Shown piece by piece: positions 25,419 through 33,795 of a DNA stretch of 64,000 bases. Every line of letters starts with the position of its first letter. Within the stretch, counting starts at the first letter, position 1. The stretch comes from DATBGS01 sp036557885 (GTDB taxonomy: Bacteria; Chloroflexota; Ktedonobacteria; Ktedonobacterales; DATBGS01): positions 46,216-110,215 of the forward strand of contig DATBGS010000075.1 in the NCBI GenBank assembly GCA_036557885.1, given 5' to 3'. A program made the position numbers and the translations under genes. Under the pieces are notes generated by a model. The model was not told the origin of the DNA. It saw nothing but the letters and a program-made list of their open reading frames with translations, and searched no databases.

Positions 25419-26687
25419 TCAAGCTATGACTTTCTCTTCTTCCGCTGGCGCAGGGTGTTCGCGCAGCCCGCGAATGGGCGAAAAAATCAGCCAGAGCGAG
25501 CCAAGCAAGATACCGCACACCGCGATGAGCAGCGTAAAGCGCGCCCCAATCAGCGCGCCCAGCGCGCCGCCCAAAAGCGCCCCCAGCGGGCTGACGCCCC
25601 TGGTGAAGAACTGCATGCTGGCGTTGGCGCGGCCCAGCAAACGATCTGGAATGACCGACTGGCGCAGACTGACTTCGCCAATCAAGAACACGGCCCAGCC
25701 AATGTCGCCAACCACCTGCGGAATCGCCATCATCAGCACCGCCAGCGCCAGCGGCCCACGCGCCAGCGGAATGAGCAGTTGCAGCGTGGCGGCAAAAAGC
25801 ATGGCGCCAATCAGCGCGCGCCCCACACCCAACCGCCGCACCACCCACCCCACCACAAACGACCCCAGCAGCGCCCCAACGCCGCCCAGCCCCACCAGCG
25901 CGCCCACCAGCGCGGGCGGCATGTGCAGATCACGCACGGCATACAGCGTGTAGAGCGTGCCAAAAAAGCCGCCAAAGAACTCAAAGGTGCACATCCCGCC
26001 CATCAGCGCCCGCAGCACCGGCTGGCGCGTCACCAGCCCCATGCCCTCCACAATTTCGCGCCAGACGTTCTGGCGCTCCTCAAGGGGCGCGGACGGCGCT
26101 TCTGGCTTGCGAATGGCCCCCACGCACAGCGCCGAACCAAGAAACGAGAGCGCGTCTATGACGATAGCAAACGGCGCGGTGAGCACCTGCACCAGCCCAC
26201 CACCCAGCGCCGGGCCGCTGATCTCCGCCAGTGAATCGCTGGAGCCAAGTTTGCTGTTCGCCTCCACCAGCCGTTCGCGCTCCACCAGCGCGGGCAGGTA
26301 GGATTGGTTGGCAATATCAAAAAAAACGGTGAAAATGCCCGCCAGCGCCGCCACCAGATACAACTGCTCCATGCGCAGCACACCCAGCGCCGCCGCCAGC
26401 GGGATAGAGCCAAGCAGCAGCGCCCGGCCCAGATCACAGGCAATCAAGATGGGACGGCGGCGCAGGCGATCTACCCAGACGCCCGCAAACAGCCCCACCA
26501 GCAGCACCGGAGCGCCCTCCAGCGCCACCAGGATGCCCATCTGCACCGGCGTGGCTGCCAGCACCAGCAGCGCCGTCAGCGGCAGAGCCACGCCGCTGAT
26601 ATATGAGCCAAACTTCGAGATGGTCTGGCCGGTCCAGAGCTTGAGAAAATCTGGCTCGCGCCAGAGTCCGTTGAGTTTGATTAGCAT
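25419..26687 (-). CDS. MFS transporter, exporter-like
   Basis: About 422 residues with 10-12 membrane segments. The loop 'GVWVDRLRRRPILIACDLGRA' between helices 2 and 3 is the MFS motif A. 'YLPALVERERLVEANSKLGSSDSLAEISGPALGG' is characteristic of the EntS/MefA-like MFS_3 group, which exports siderophores or macrolides. Two in-frame ATGs exist (26696, 26687). A TACAAT at 26700-26695 overlaps the first and lies 7 bases before the second, so 26687 is preferred as a leaderless start. The substrate is unknown. Confidence 0.88.
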   Translation of the reverse strand: MLIKLNGLWREPDFLKLWTGQTISKFGSYISGVALPLTALLVLAATPVQMGILVALEGAPVLLVGLFAGVWVDRLRRRPILIACDLGRALLLGSIPLAAALGVLRMEQLYLVAALAGIFTVFFDIANQSYLPALVERERLVEANSKLGSSDSLAEISGPALGGGLVQVLTAPFAIVIDALSFLGSALCVGAIRKPEAPSAPLEERQNVWREIVEGMGLVTRQPVLRALMGGMCTFEFFGGFFGTLYTLYAVRDLHMPPALVGALVGLGGVGALLGSFVVGWVVRRLGVGRALIGAMLFAATLQLLIPLARGPLALAVLMMAIPQVVGDIGWAVFLIGEVSLRQSVIPDRLLGRANASMQFFTRGVSPLGALLGGALGALIGARFTLLIAVCGILLGSLWLIFSPIRGLREHPAPAEEEKVIA

Positions 26688-26711
26688 GCGGGCCATTGTA
26701 GCACGCGCACG
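26688..26711 (-). promoter_or_regulatory. internal -10 box and small inverted repeat before MFS gene
   Basis: The minus strand reads TGTAGC-GTGCGCGT-GCTACA followed by AT, so the end of a short inverted repeat completes a TACAAT hexamer (26700-26695), 7 bases before ATG 26687. The TGTAGC arm contains the TAG stop of the upstream gene. Confidence 0.45.
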
Positions 26712-28439
26712 CTACAGGCGTCGGCAGGAGAGCTGCACCCCCTGCTGCTGGCTGAACACCACCAACTGCCCGCCCATATTCCCCTGAATGAGCAACTGAT
26801 CTTCAAAGGGCACAGCCATCATCGGCATCGCGGGCGTCCAGGCAGGCTGCGCTTGAAGCTGCCAGCGTTCTCCACGAACATAGATCATATTCCCCATCAC
26901 CTGATAGACGCCTTCGCAGACAAAACGCTGCACGCCGCCCATCCCCTGCACATCGGTCCGCCAGTGAAACAGGCCCTCGCCATCAAAGACCAGCATGCCC
27001 TGCACGCTGGTCTGCATGGTCTTGCCATAACAGGCCCACGACCCCACCACCGGCTGGATTGCCTGCATGAACTGCATCATCTGCGGCAGCATGGCCCGCG
27101 CAAACTCCAGCATTTGAATCTGTCGGGCGCACTGCTCAGCCATGCCGTGATCACCCGCCTCAAGGAACAGGTCGCGGGCGCGCTGAATCTCCGCAATGCG
27201 GAAGAAACCGGGGTCATTGCGCGCCATATTGCGCTGCATCATCGCCCAATTCAAGGTCTGCTGGGCACGCTGGGTGAAGGACGCGCGATAAAGCTGCACC
27301 TGCAAGGCCGCCAGCCGCGCCGATTCCAGCACAGCATCCGCCGGAAGGCTGGCCGCCTCGTAAAATATACACTTGGCAAGCGCCAGGCGGCTTTCGCGGC
27401 CAGAGCGCTGCTCCAGCAGCTTGCGCGCCTGCCCAAAACGCTCGTGCGCCCGTTGAAGCTGCGCGCTTTCAGGCTTGCCGCTCTCGATGTAATAAAACGT
27501 CGCGCTTTCGGCCTCCAACAGCGCCAGATTCACCAGCGCCACCGTATTTTCCGGCTGGCGTTTCAGCACTTCATTAAAAAGTCTGGTGGTTTCTTGCAGC
27601 GCGGCCCTGGCTTCCTCCGGGCGATATGGCTCGCCAACCGCCTGCAAGTCGGTGCGCGTGTACTCGATCATCTCTTCGGGAAAGACGTTGCGCGCCTGCC
27701 AGTCCTCCAAGACCTGCCGCCAGCGCCCCGCCATGAATTGCTCCAGCGCTGGCAGGAGCAAATCCGGGCGCTGCCCGCGCATCAGGTAAAACAGGATCAG
27801 GCCGCGAAACACATCCATATTGCTCTGCGCCTGCGCGTGAAACTGTTGCAGCGCGGGAGGATGCGGCCATTCGGACTGCGCCCGCAGCATTGCCAGGCGA
27901 TGGTCGCCAAACAACCGCGAGGCTTTGCGGCGGAAATCCCACAGCGCCACGTTGCCCTGCTTCAAGAAGAGTTCGATCAAGTCCAGGTCGCGGTTGTTGA
28001 AGCGCACCACCCGCGCCTTCTCACCCTGCTCTCCGCCCTGCGCCTTCAACTGCGCCACCAACTGCACAATCTCTGAGTAATTGCCGGTGAGGGCTTCAAT
28101 CTGGGCAGAAGAAGCCGGTGGGCGAAACAGCAGCCCGGAGAGCGAGGCCGAGGGATGGCGCGCCATCTCCTCTACTTTCCCTGGCTTGGGCACCGCGCCT
28201 CCGCCCAGCGCCGCGCCCATCGCTGGCTGGGCCAGCGCAGCGGGAGCAATATCGGCGGGAACATTCGCTTTGGTCAGGGCCAGCAGCATCGCCTCGATGC
28301 GCACCAGGCGGTCCCCCAGGTCTTGAGGCGCCTGATAGATATACTTGTTGACGACGCCATGCGCGTTCGGCCCAATCGCGCCCACATCCCCATCTACGTT
28401 AATGGATTTTCCGTTGGGGGGCGGCTGGTTAGCGGCCAT
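26712..28439 (-). CDS. helical-repeat protein with Gly/Asn-rich N-terminal module
   Basis: 575 residues. Residues 13-31 (INVDGDVGAIGPNAHGVVN) are nearly the same as the start of the next upstream protein, and similarity continues for about 60 residues. The long middle (about 150-470) is helical and TPR-like ('LFNEVLKRQPENTVALVNLALLEAES'). The last about 95 residues look like a small beta domain with 'GMLVFDGEGLFHWRTDVQG' and 'IYVRGERWQLQ'. No signal peptide. It is encoded 15 bases downstream of the 150-residue partner, so the two are co-expressed. The shared module suggests they associate, perhaps as a signalling or conflict pair (inference). No known family. Confidence 0.65.
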   Translation of the reverse strand: MAANQPPPNGKSINVDGDVGAIGPNAHGVVNKYIYQAPQDLGDRLVRIEAMLLALTKANVPADIAPAALAQPAMGAALGGGAVPKPGKVEEMARHPSASLSGLLFRPPASSAQIEALTGNYSEIVQLVAQLKAQGGEQGEKARVVRFNNRDLDLIELFLKQGNVALWDFRRKASRLFGDHRLAMLRAQSEWPHPPALQQFHAQAQSNMDVFRGLILFYLMRGQRPDLLLPALEQFMAGRWRQVLEDWQARNVFPEEMIEYTRTDLQAVGEPYRPEEARAALQETTRLFNEVLKRQPENTVALVNLALLEAESATFYYIESGKPESAQLQRAHERFGQARKLLEQRSGRESRLALAKCIFYEAASLPADAVLESARLAALQVQLYRASFTQRAQQTLNWAMMQRNMARNDPGFFRIAEIQRARDLFLEAGDHGMAEQCARQIQMLEFARAMLPQMMQFMQAIQPVVGSWACYGKTMQTSVQGMLVFDGEGLFHWRTDVQGMGGVQRFVCEGVYQVMGNMIYVRGERWQLQAQPAWTPAMPMMAVPFEDQLLIQGNMGGQLVVFSQQQGVQLSCRRL

Positions 28440-28454
28440 AGGTGTACCGCCTTT

Positions 28455-28907
28455 TTATGGCAAAGGGATGCCAAACCAGCCGGCCACCACACGCGCGCCC
28501 ACGCCAAGGAAAGGCGCGGCGATAGTGGCGATCTTCTGAAGTGAGGCGGCAAGTTGGGAACCTTGTTGAATGGTCGTATTGGCCTGTTGGAGTGTCGAGC
28601 CGATCTGTTTCAGATGCTCCGCAACAGCGGTGGGCTGCACCTCCTTTTGCTCCACTACCTTCACCGCCTGCCGCACGCCGCCCTGCGCATCCATCAACGC
28701 CATATCTGGCAAATTGGCGCTGCCCAATGCTCTGTAGAGTTCCATCAGCGTCGCCTTGAACGCTTCGACATCCAGCGGCTGACCGCCGCCATACGTGGTC
28801 TTGTTGATGGTGCCCTGGGCATTTGGACCTATCGCGCCCACATCGCCACCAACGCTAATCTGCCAGCCGCCCATGTTGTCGTTTTCCGGGGGTTTTTGCT
28901 CGCTCAT
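28455..28907 (-). CDS. small protein with the same Gly/Asn-rich module and hydrophobic C-terminus
   Basis: 150 residues with AAGGAGG before the ATG. Residues 17-35 (ISVGGDVGAIGPNAQGTIN) match the downstream 575-residue protein. A helical segment follows (FKATLMELYRALGSANLPDM) that also aligns with it. The C-terminus (IATIAAPFLGVGARVVAGWF) is hydrophobic and glycine-rich, like a membrane-active or buried helix. First gene of the minus-strand unit that continues through the MFS transporter. The short beta-forming module resembles the kind of N-terminal tag used by bacterial NLR-associated effectors, but that is a pattern impression only. Confidence 0.6.
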   Translation of the reverse strand: MSEQKPPENDNMGGWQISVGGDVGAIGPNAQGTINKTTYGGGQPLDVEAFKATLMELYRALGSANLPDMALMDAQGGVRQAVKVVEQKEVQPTAVAEHLKQIGSTLQQANTTIQQGSQLAASLQKIATIAAPFLGVGARVVAGWFGIPLP

Positions 28908-29296
28908 CGCGCTCCTCCTTCTGCACCTGCCATAGAACGCCCGCAGACCGTCCTCTCAAGCGTTCCTGGGTAGACCAGAGCACCAGGCTCTCTCACGAGT
29001 ATAACAGAGCAGCCTCCCTCCGTCAAACTTTGGCTGGCGCAGGGGAGCCATTTAAAAGCCCGCAGGCGTTTGATGAAGTTTTCCAAAAGAGCGCGGCCAC
29101 ACGCCACGCCGCCTGGCGACTAAAGATCGCGGCTAAGGGCCTACGGCCACCCCTCAAAGCAGGGGCACAGCAAAGCCCGCCTGCGCGGGCTAGGACGGAA
29201 CCCAGCATGCGCAGGCAGGCTTCGCGGGCGATAGCCCTCCAGGGGCGCGCTTTAGACGCGAGCCAGGTTGGGCACGCGACTTTTGCATGGACCTGC
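28908..29296. other. intergenic region with family A repeat
   Basis: Apart from the repeat at 29113-29199, I see no gene. Open frames crossing this stretch run through the repeat and lack ribosome-binding sites. Confidence 0.4.
29113..29199. repeat. dispersed palindromic repeat, family A
   Basis: CTGGCGACTAAAGATCGCGG, then GGGCCTACGGCC, CCCCTCAAAGCAGGGGCAC and AAGCCCGCCTGCGCGGGCT, ending GGACGGAAC. Same module order as the 1999 copy, but without the second terminal repeat. Confidence 0.75.
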
Positions 29297-29325
29297 TTGC
29301 GCCTTGCCCCGCGCTCGTCTATAGT
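29297..29325 (+). promoter_or_regulatory. predicted promoter of methyltransferase operon
   Basis: TTGCGC (29297-29302), 17-base spacer, TATAGT (29320-29325). The same hexamer pair and spacing precede ctaG at 31248-31276. Confidence 0.55.
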
Positions 29326-29391
29326 ACAAGCACAACTGTACACTCCTGTGCATTGCCCAGCCCTGGCTGGCGAACAAGAAGAGGCATCCCT

Positions 29392-30465
29392 ATGACGACC
29401 AACAGGCCACTTGATCATAAAAAGCTGGAGGCATTTGCTGACCGCGCGTTTCAGGATATGAGCGCCGCCTCTACCGTAGCCATGTGCATCCTGGGTGATC
29501 GGCTGGGGCTGTTCAAGGCGCTGGCGGCGCGTGGTCCGGCCAGCAGCAGCGAACTGGCCGCGCTGACCCAGATGAACGAACGCTATCTGCGCGAATGGCT
29601 AAGCGCGCTGGCCTGCGCCGATTACCTGGAGTACGACCCGGCCAGCCAGCGCTTTGCCCTCTCGCCAGAGCAGGCGGCGGTGCTAGCAGACGAGGGCGGC
29701 CCAGCCTTCCTGGGCGGCGAATACGAGCAGATTCCCCCGCTGTGGGGCGTTCTGGACGCGCTGGCGCTGGCGTTTCGAGAGGGCGGCGGCGTGCCTCAAT
29801 CCGCCTACCACGAGCGGCTGTATCACGGCCTGGACCGCGACGCCAGAGTCACCTATCGCCATCTGCTGGTACAACAATGGGTGCCCGCCATGCCACAGGT
29901 GCAGGCAGCATTGACACGCGGCATTGATGTGGCGGATGTCGGATGTGGCGGTGGGCACGCGCTGATCACGCTGGCCCAGGCGTTCCCCAACTCGCGCTAC
30001 ACCGGCTATGATGTCTACCCGCCGACCATCGCGCTGGCACAGCAAAACGCAGAGGCAGCAGGCGTAGCAGACCGCGTGCGCTTTGTCGCACTGGATGCCT
30101 CGCGGGGTCTGCCAGAGCAGTACGACCTGATTACCACGTTTATTGTGGTGCATGACGCTGCCCAGCCACGCGCCCTGCTGCGCGCTATTCGCCAGGCGCT
30201 GCGCCCCGGCGGAACGTATCTTTGCTCGGAGATGAAAACCTCGGACCGCCTGGAAGAGAACTTCGGGCCACTCGGCGCGTATTATTACGGCGTCAGCGTG
30301 CTCTACTGCATGACAACCGCCCTGGCAGAAGGCGGCGAAGGGCTGGGCACAGCGGGCCTGCCACCCTCCAAACTGCGCGAACTTTGCCTGGAGGCGGGCT
30401 TTACCAACGTGCGCCAGGTGCCCGACGACAACTTTTTCCGCAATTTGTACGAAGTCGCACCGTAA
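29392..30465 (+). CDS. SAM-dependent methyltransferase with winged-helix N-terminus
   Basis: 357 residues from ATG 29392 with an AAGAGG site. The N-terminal about 110 residues resemble the dimerisation/winged-helix domain of O-methyltransferases (LGLFKALAARGPASSSELA, MNERYLREWLSALACADYL). The Rossmann methyltransferase domain has motif I 'VADVGCGGGHALITLA', 'GYDVYPPTIALAQQN' for the ribose acid residue, and 'DLITTFIVVHDAAQP' and 'ALRPGGTYLCSE' as motifs III-IV. The methyl acceptor is unknown. A membrane protein gene begins 14 bases after the stop. Confidence 0.88.
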   Translation: MTTNRPLDHKKLEAFADRAFQDMSAASTVAMCILGDRLGLFKALAARGPASSSELAALTQMNERYLREWLSALACADYLEYDPASQRFALSPEQAAVLADEGGPAFLGGEYEQIPPLWGVLDALALAFREGGGVPQSAYHERLYHGLDRDARVTYRHLLVQQWVPAMPQVQAALTRGIDVADVGCGGGHALITLAQAFPNSRYTGYDVYPPTIALAQQNAEAAGVADRVRFVALDASRGLPEQYDLITTFIVVHDAAQPRALLRAIRQALRPGGTYLCSEMKTSDRLEENFGPLGAYYYGVSVLYCMTTALAEGGEGLGTAGLPPSKLRELCLEAGFTNVRQVPDDNFFRNLYEVAP

Positions 30466-30479
30466 GGTTGTATAAACAT

Positions 30480-31235
30480 ATGGAACCAGAAGAACAGCCA
30501 GCAAACACCGTCTCGCTCATGGAGCGCAGCGCTGAGGAGGAGCAGACGCGCCAGGCGCTCTTGCAGCGGCTCAAAGGGGCGGCGCTCTCCTCCACGTTTA
30601 CGCTCCTCAGCATCATTCAAGGCGTGGCCCTGGCTGATCTCGCGGGCGTGGTGGCCGCCAACTACACGCGCTTTACGCTGGTGCAGTGGCTGCTCGCTTC
30701 CGCTACCTTTCTGCTGCTGATTGCCGCCTGGAACCAGATCACAATGGATACGCTGGCCTGGGTGCAGTTGCCCAATATGCAAGGCTACGTTATTCCGTTT
30801 ATTGTAGGCGGCATGGAACTCTTCCTGAACCACGCGCTGGCGCTCAGCGTGCAAGCCTGGCTGATCGGCACCGCAATCATGGCGATACTCTCCACCTTTG
30901 CCATCTGGTACACCGGCAGGAATGCCGCGCACCATCCAGAAAACGTCGCGCTGCTGGCCTATCTCCGGCCCTACCGTCGCTCTGGGATGCGCTACAACCT
31001 CTTTGGCGTGGTGCTGCTGCTCCTGCTGGCGCTGCTGAGTGCCCTGGGCTGGTTTACCTCGTTTGACGCCCTCATCAGGCAGCCCGGCGCATCAAGCCTG
31101 ATTGCCGTCCTGCTGACCGGCGGCTGGATGCTCGGTTTTCTCCAGCGCCACTTCTATTACTGGCGCGTGGTGATTGCCTACGCCCAGTCAAAGGAAATGC
31201 CCAAGAAAAAGCAAAAAGTTACACAAAGCGCTTGA
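30480..31235 (+). CDS. multi-span membrane protein
   Basis: 251 residues from ATG 30480. A charged N-terminus of about 35 residues precedes six hydrophobic segments (for example 'LLASATFLLLIAAWNQIT', 'YNLFGVVLLLLLALLSALGWF'), and the C-terminus is lysine-rich (KKKQKVTQSA). The start lies 14 bases after the methyltransferase stop, so the two are likely translated from one mRNA; the AAGG overlapping that stop codon may serve as the ribosome-binding site. No family recognised. Confidence 0.7.
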   Translation: MEPEEQPANTVSLMERSAEEEQTRQALLQRLKGAALSSTFTLLSIIQGVALADLAGVVAANYTRFTLVQWLLASATFLLLIAAWNQITMDTLAWVQLPNMQGYVIPFIVGGMELFLNHALALSVQAWLIGTAIMAILSTFAIWYTGRNAAHHPENVALLAYLRPYRRSGMRYNLFGVVLLLLLALLSALGWFTSFDALIRQPGASSLIAVLLTGGWMLGFLQRHFYYWRVVIAYAQSKEMPKKKQKVTQSA

Positions 31236-31247
31236 GACGCGGCGTAT

Positions 31248-31276
31248 TTGCGCTCAGGAACAGCGTGGGCTATAGT
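31248..31276 (+). promoter_or_regulatory. predicted promoter of ctaG
   Basis: TTGCGC (31248-31253), 17-base spacer, TATAGT (31271-31276), 52 bases before the ATG. Confidence 0.55.
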
Positions 31277-31328
31277 TAAAACCAGTTCAATACGATAGCC
31301 GCCTCACCACACAAGGGATAAATGACTC

Positions 31329-32165
31329 ATGCCAACTGAATCGCTCTGGCTGCGCTGGGATGTTGATCCCGGCGTGCTGCTCTTTCTGGCTGCGCTCACC
31401 GCCGCGTATTTCTGGGGGATTCGTCGGCGCTCCGCCAATGAAACCGTCACACGCGGGCAGATCGCGCTCTTTTGCAGCGTGATCGCGCTGCTCCTGCTGG
31501 CGCTGGTTTCGCCGCTGAACGCGCTGGGCAACGACTATCTGTTCAGCGCGCATATCTTACAAGCGTTTCTCTTGACCACCGTCTGCCCGCCGCTGCTGCT
31601 GCTCAGCCTCCCAGATTGGCTGCTCAGCCCGCTCTTTCGCGCCGGGCCGCTGCGCCGCTTTGCGCGCGGGTACCTCTTTTTGCTGCTGGCAACGCTGCTC
31701 TTTAACGCCAACTTCTTGCTCTGGCTGGTTCCCGCGCTCTACGACAGCGCCGTCCGCCACGCGCCGCTGCATGATATGCAAAGCCTGCTCTTTCTGCTGA
31801 CCGGCGTGCTCAACTGGTGGCCGCTCATCACGCCCGCCCGCAATGCCCCTCGCTGGCCGCACCCACTCCAGCTGCTCTATCTCTTTCTGGATGGCATCCC
31901 GCTGGGGCTGGTGTCGGTCACGCTGTTCTTTGTGACCTACATGCCCTACACCGTCTACGTCAACGCCCCGCGCCTCTGGGGGATGAGCACCGGGGCCGAT
32001 CTTCAGCTTGGCAGCATCATCCTCTATGTGCCTGGCCTGCTGCTGGATTTGGTGGTGCTGAGCATGGTGTTCTTTAAATGGCTGGCGAAACAGGAGCGCG
32101 AGGCAACATTGCGCGAGGCCGCGCTGGATGAGGAAGCACAGCGAGAAGCGCCCAGGACGGCGTAA
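31329..32165 (+). CDS. ctaG: CtaG-like cytochrome c oxidase assembly factor (caa3 type)
   Basis: 278 residues, seven predicted membrane helices. The caa3_CtaG family pattern is seen in 'LVSPLNALGNDYLFSAHILQAFLLTTVCPPLLLLSLPDWLL', with the His of 'SAHILQ' and the Pro-Pro, then 'HAPLHDMQSLLFLLTGVLNWWPL' and 'GIPLGLVSVTLFF'. The conserved histidines fit a copper-handling role in building the CuB site of haem-copper oxidase. No oxidase genes are in the window. It has its own promoter. Confidence 0.85.
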   Translation: MPTESLWLRWDVDPGVLLFLAALTAAYFWGIRRRSANETVTRGQIALFCSVIALLLLALVSPLNALGNDYLFSAHILQAFLLTTVCPPLLLLSLPDWLLSPLFRAGPLRRFARGYLFLLLATLLFNANFLLWLVPALYDSAVRHAPLHDMQSLLFLLTGVLNWWPLITPARNAPRWPHPLQLLYLFLDGIPLGLVSVTLFFVTYMPYTVYVNAPRLWGMSTGADLQLGSIILYVPGLLLDLVVLSMVFFKWLAKQEREATLREAALDEEAQREAPRTA

Positions 32166-32195
32166 AGCAGCGGTTCTTCCACCAGCCACACCCTT

Positions 32196-32229
32196 CCCCA
32201 CCCTGCGGGCTGGCAGCCCGCGCTACAAG
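32196..32229. repeat. palindromic repeat, family B (inverted unit)
   Basis: CCCCACCCTGCGGGCTGGCA followed by GCCCGCGCTACAAG; nearly identical to the inverted unit at 17687-17721. Confidence 0.75.
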
Positions 32230-32308
32230 CATAGACACGTGCCCAAAAGGGCATATGGTACAATTGTTTTGAGAAGATTGATCGGTGAGCAGAGAAAGGA
32301 ACGCGGCT

Positions 32309-32956
32309 ATGCGAAAGGTGAGCCAGAGCATCCGGCGCTTTAGCAGCGCGGCGGGCATGGTCGCGCTGCTGGGGTTGCTGCTGCTGGCGCTGCCCGCCTC
32401 GGCCAGACCACCGCACACCAACGCCGCCCCCAAAGCCGCGCAGTGCGCCACAAGCACGCCTGCCGGATGGGTGCAACTGCCGGGGCACATCCCGCCCATC
32501 ATGGCCTACGCGCACCTGCTGCATCCCACCAGCCCAGACCACTCGCTGACGCTCAGCATCGGCTTTCGCCCGAACAATCAGGCAGCGCTCAACCAGTTCA
32601 TGCAAAACCTGCAAGACCCGGCTTCCCCTGACTATCACCAGTACCTCTCGCCAGAGGAATATCAAGCGCGCTTTGGCCCGACGCCAGGGGAAATCGCGCA
32701 GGTGAGCGACTTCCTGGCCCGCTTCCATCTTCAGATCGGGCAGGTGGCTGGCTTTCTCATGCAGGCCATTGGCTCAGTTAGCCAGGTGGAGTGCGCCTTT
32801 GCCATCCAGATTGACGATTACCAGCTTGGCAATCGCGTCGTCTACGCGCCAGCGCACAACCCCTCGGTTCCAGCAGCCATCGCGCCCTATCTTCAAGCCA
32901 TCATTGGCCTGGACGACGCGGCGCAGATTCAACCCATCCCCATCACCAACCCCTGA
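32309..32956 (+). CDS. secreted stand-alone sedolisin propeptide (pro-kumamolisin activation domain)
   Basis: 215 residues from ATG 32309 with AAAGGA at 8 bases. A signal peptide is clear, with cleavage likely after 'LPASA'. The mature part matches the S53 propeptide from start to end: 'HSLTLSIGFRPNNQAALNQF', 'DPASPDYHQYLSPEEYQARF', 'PTPGEIAQVSDFLARFHLQI' and the closing 'APAHNPSVPAAIAPYLQAI'. In normal sedolisins a linker and the catalytic domain follow at this point; here the gene stops after 'IQPIPITNP'. The two sedolisins at 10419-14308 lack this domain, so a trans-acting inhibitor or chaperone is plausible. A decayed protease is the alternative, but no catalytic remnants follow. Confidence 0.85.
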   Translation: MRKVSQSIRRFSSAAGMVALLGLLLLALPASARPPHTNAAPKAAQCATSTPAGWVQLPGHIPPIMAYAHLLHPTSPDHSLTLSIGFRPNNQAALNQFMQNLQDPASPDYHQYLSPEEYQARFGPTPGEIAQVSDFLARFHLQIGQVAGFLMQAIGSVSQVECAFAIQIDDYQLGNRVVYAPAHNPSVPAAIAPYLQAIIGLDDAAQIQPIPITNP

Positions 32957-32964
32957 CGACGCGG

Positions 32965-33726
32965 CTAGTAGCCACGTTGACGACGCATTTCGCGCTCGGC
33001 GTGGCGCTCTGCCTGGCGCTGCTCCCTCAGCAAACGGCGTTGTTCACGCTCAAACTGCGCCATTGATTGACTGGACTGCGGGCCAACTGGCTTGCCGCCC
33101 ATCACCACAGGCGCATCCACCTGCACAATCTCTACCCCGCCCATCAAGCCAACAATCTGAATCTCCAGATGCGCGGGCATGTCCGGGGTGATGCCTGCGG
33201 GAGGAACCTCTTCATCAAAAAACGAAATAATACCGCCATGTCCCTCGCCGCACACGCTCACCCCGCCAAGCGCAATGGCGCCGCGCACAGTCACTTCCAC
33301 TGAGCTTGGCACATAGAGTTTCAAGCCGCCCATCACCGTAAAAATGCGAAAGACGCCATCGGCTGGAATGGCCGCCAGGCTCAGATCAAGCTCCATGCCG
33401 CCCATGATGGCGATAGCCTGGGTGCTCTGGCCCATGCGCCAGGGCCGACGCATGCGGTTGACCCCGCCCATAATGGCGACCATCCAGCGGGACCGCTGCA
33501 CACGCGGCTGCTGCGAGATGACTGGCACAAAGGCTACCTGCGTAGCTGGCACCGACGACACCGGCAGTTCATCCAGAATAGCCTGGCACTGCTCTGGCGT
33601 CTGGGCTTGCATGAGCGCCCCCAGCGCGTATTCAAAGCGATCAAACGAGAACTCGCCATGCTCGTAGCGGCGGCGCACCTCTTGAATCGCTTGCTGCTGG
33701 GGTGTGAGGGCCGGTTGTTGCTGCAT
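32965..33726 (-). CDS. LiaF/DUF2154-like protein without membrane helices
   Basis: 253 residues from ATG 33726. The N-terminal about 50 residues (QAIQEVRRRYEHGEFSFDRF) resemble DUF1707/SHOCT-type helical pieces. The middle and C-terminal parts carry the repeated 'IMGG' turns ('VAIMGGVNRMRRPWRMG', 'IAIMGGMELDLSLAAIP', 'VMGGLKLYVPSSVEV', 'GLMGGVEIV') of the LiaF C-terminal beta domain. LiaF proteins regulate cell-envelope stress systems, but they usually carry N-terminal membrane helices, absent here. The C-terminus is a basic Arg/Gln-rich helix. It converges with the propeptide gene (8 bases apart); a paralogue lies upstream. Confidence 0.8.
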   Translation of the reverse strand: MQQQPALTPQQQAIQEVRRRYEHGEFSFDRFEYALGALMQAQTPEQCQAILDELPVSSVPATQVAFVPVISQQPRVQRSRWMVAIMGGVNRMRRPWRMGQSTQAIAIMGGMELDLSLAAIPADGVFRIFTVMGGLKLYVPSSVEVTVRGAIALGGVSVCGEGHGGIISFFDEEVPPAGITPDMPAHLEIQIVGLMGGVEIVQVDAPVVMGGKPVGPQSSQSMAQFEREQRRLLREQRQAERHAEREMRRQRGY

Positions 33727-33795
33727 ACTCTGCCTACCTTTTTCTTGTTGTGTCGCCTGCGGCAAGCCGCGCAGGAATGTTGCTTTTCAGACGCG

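Noticed and set aside
26853..28076. 407-residue plus-strand frame
   Set aside because: Antisense to the 575-residue module protein; His/Leu/Gln-rich, no motif.
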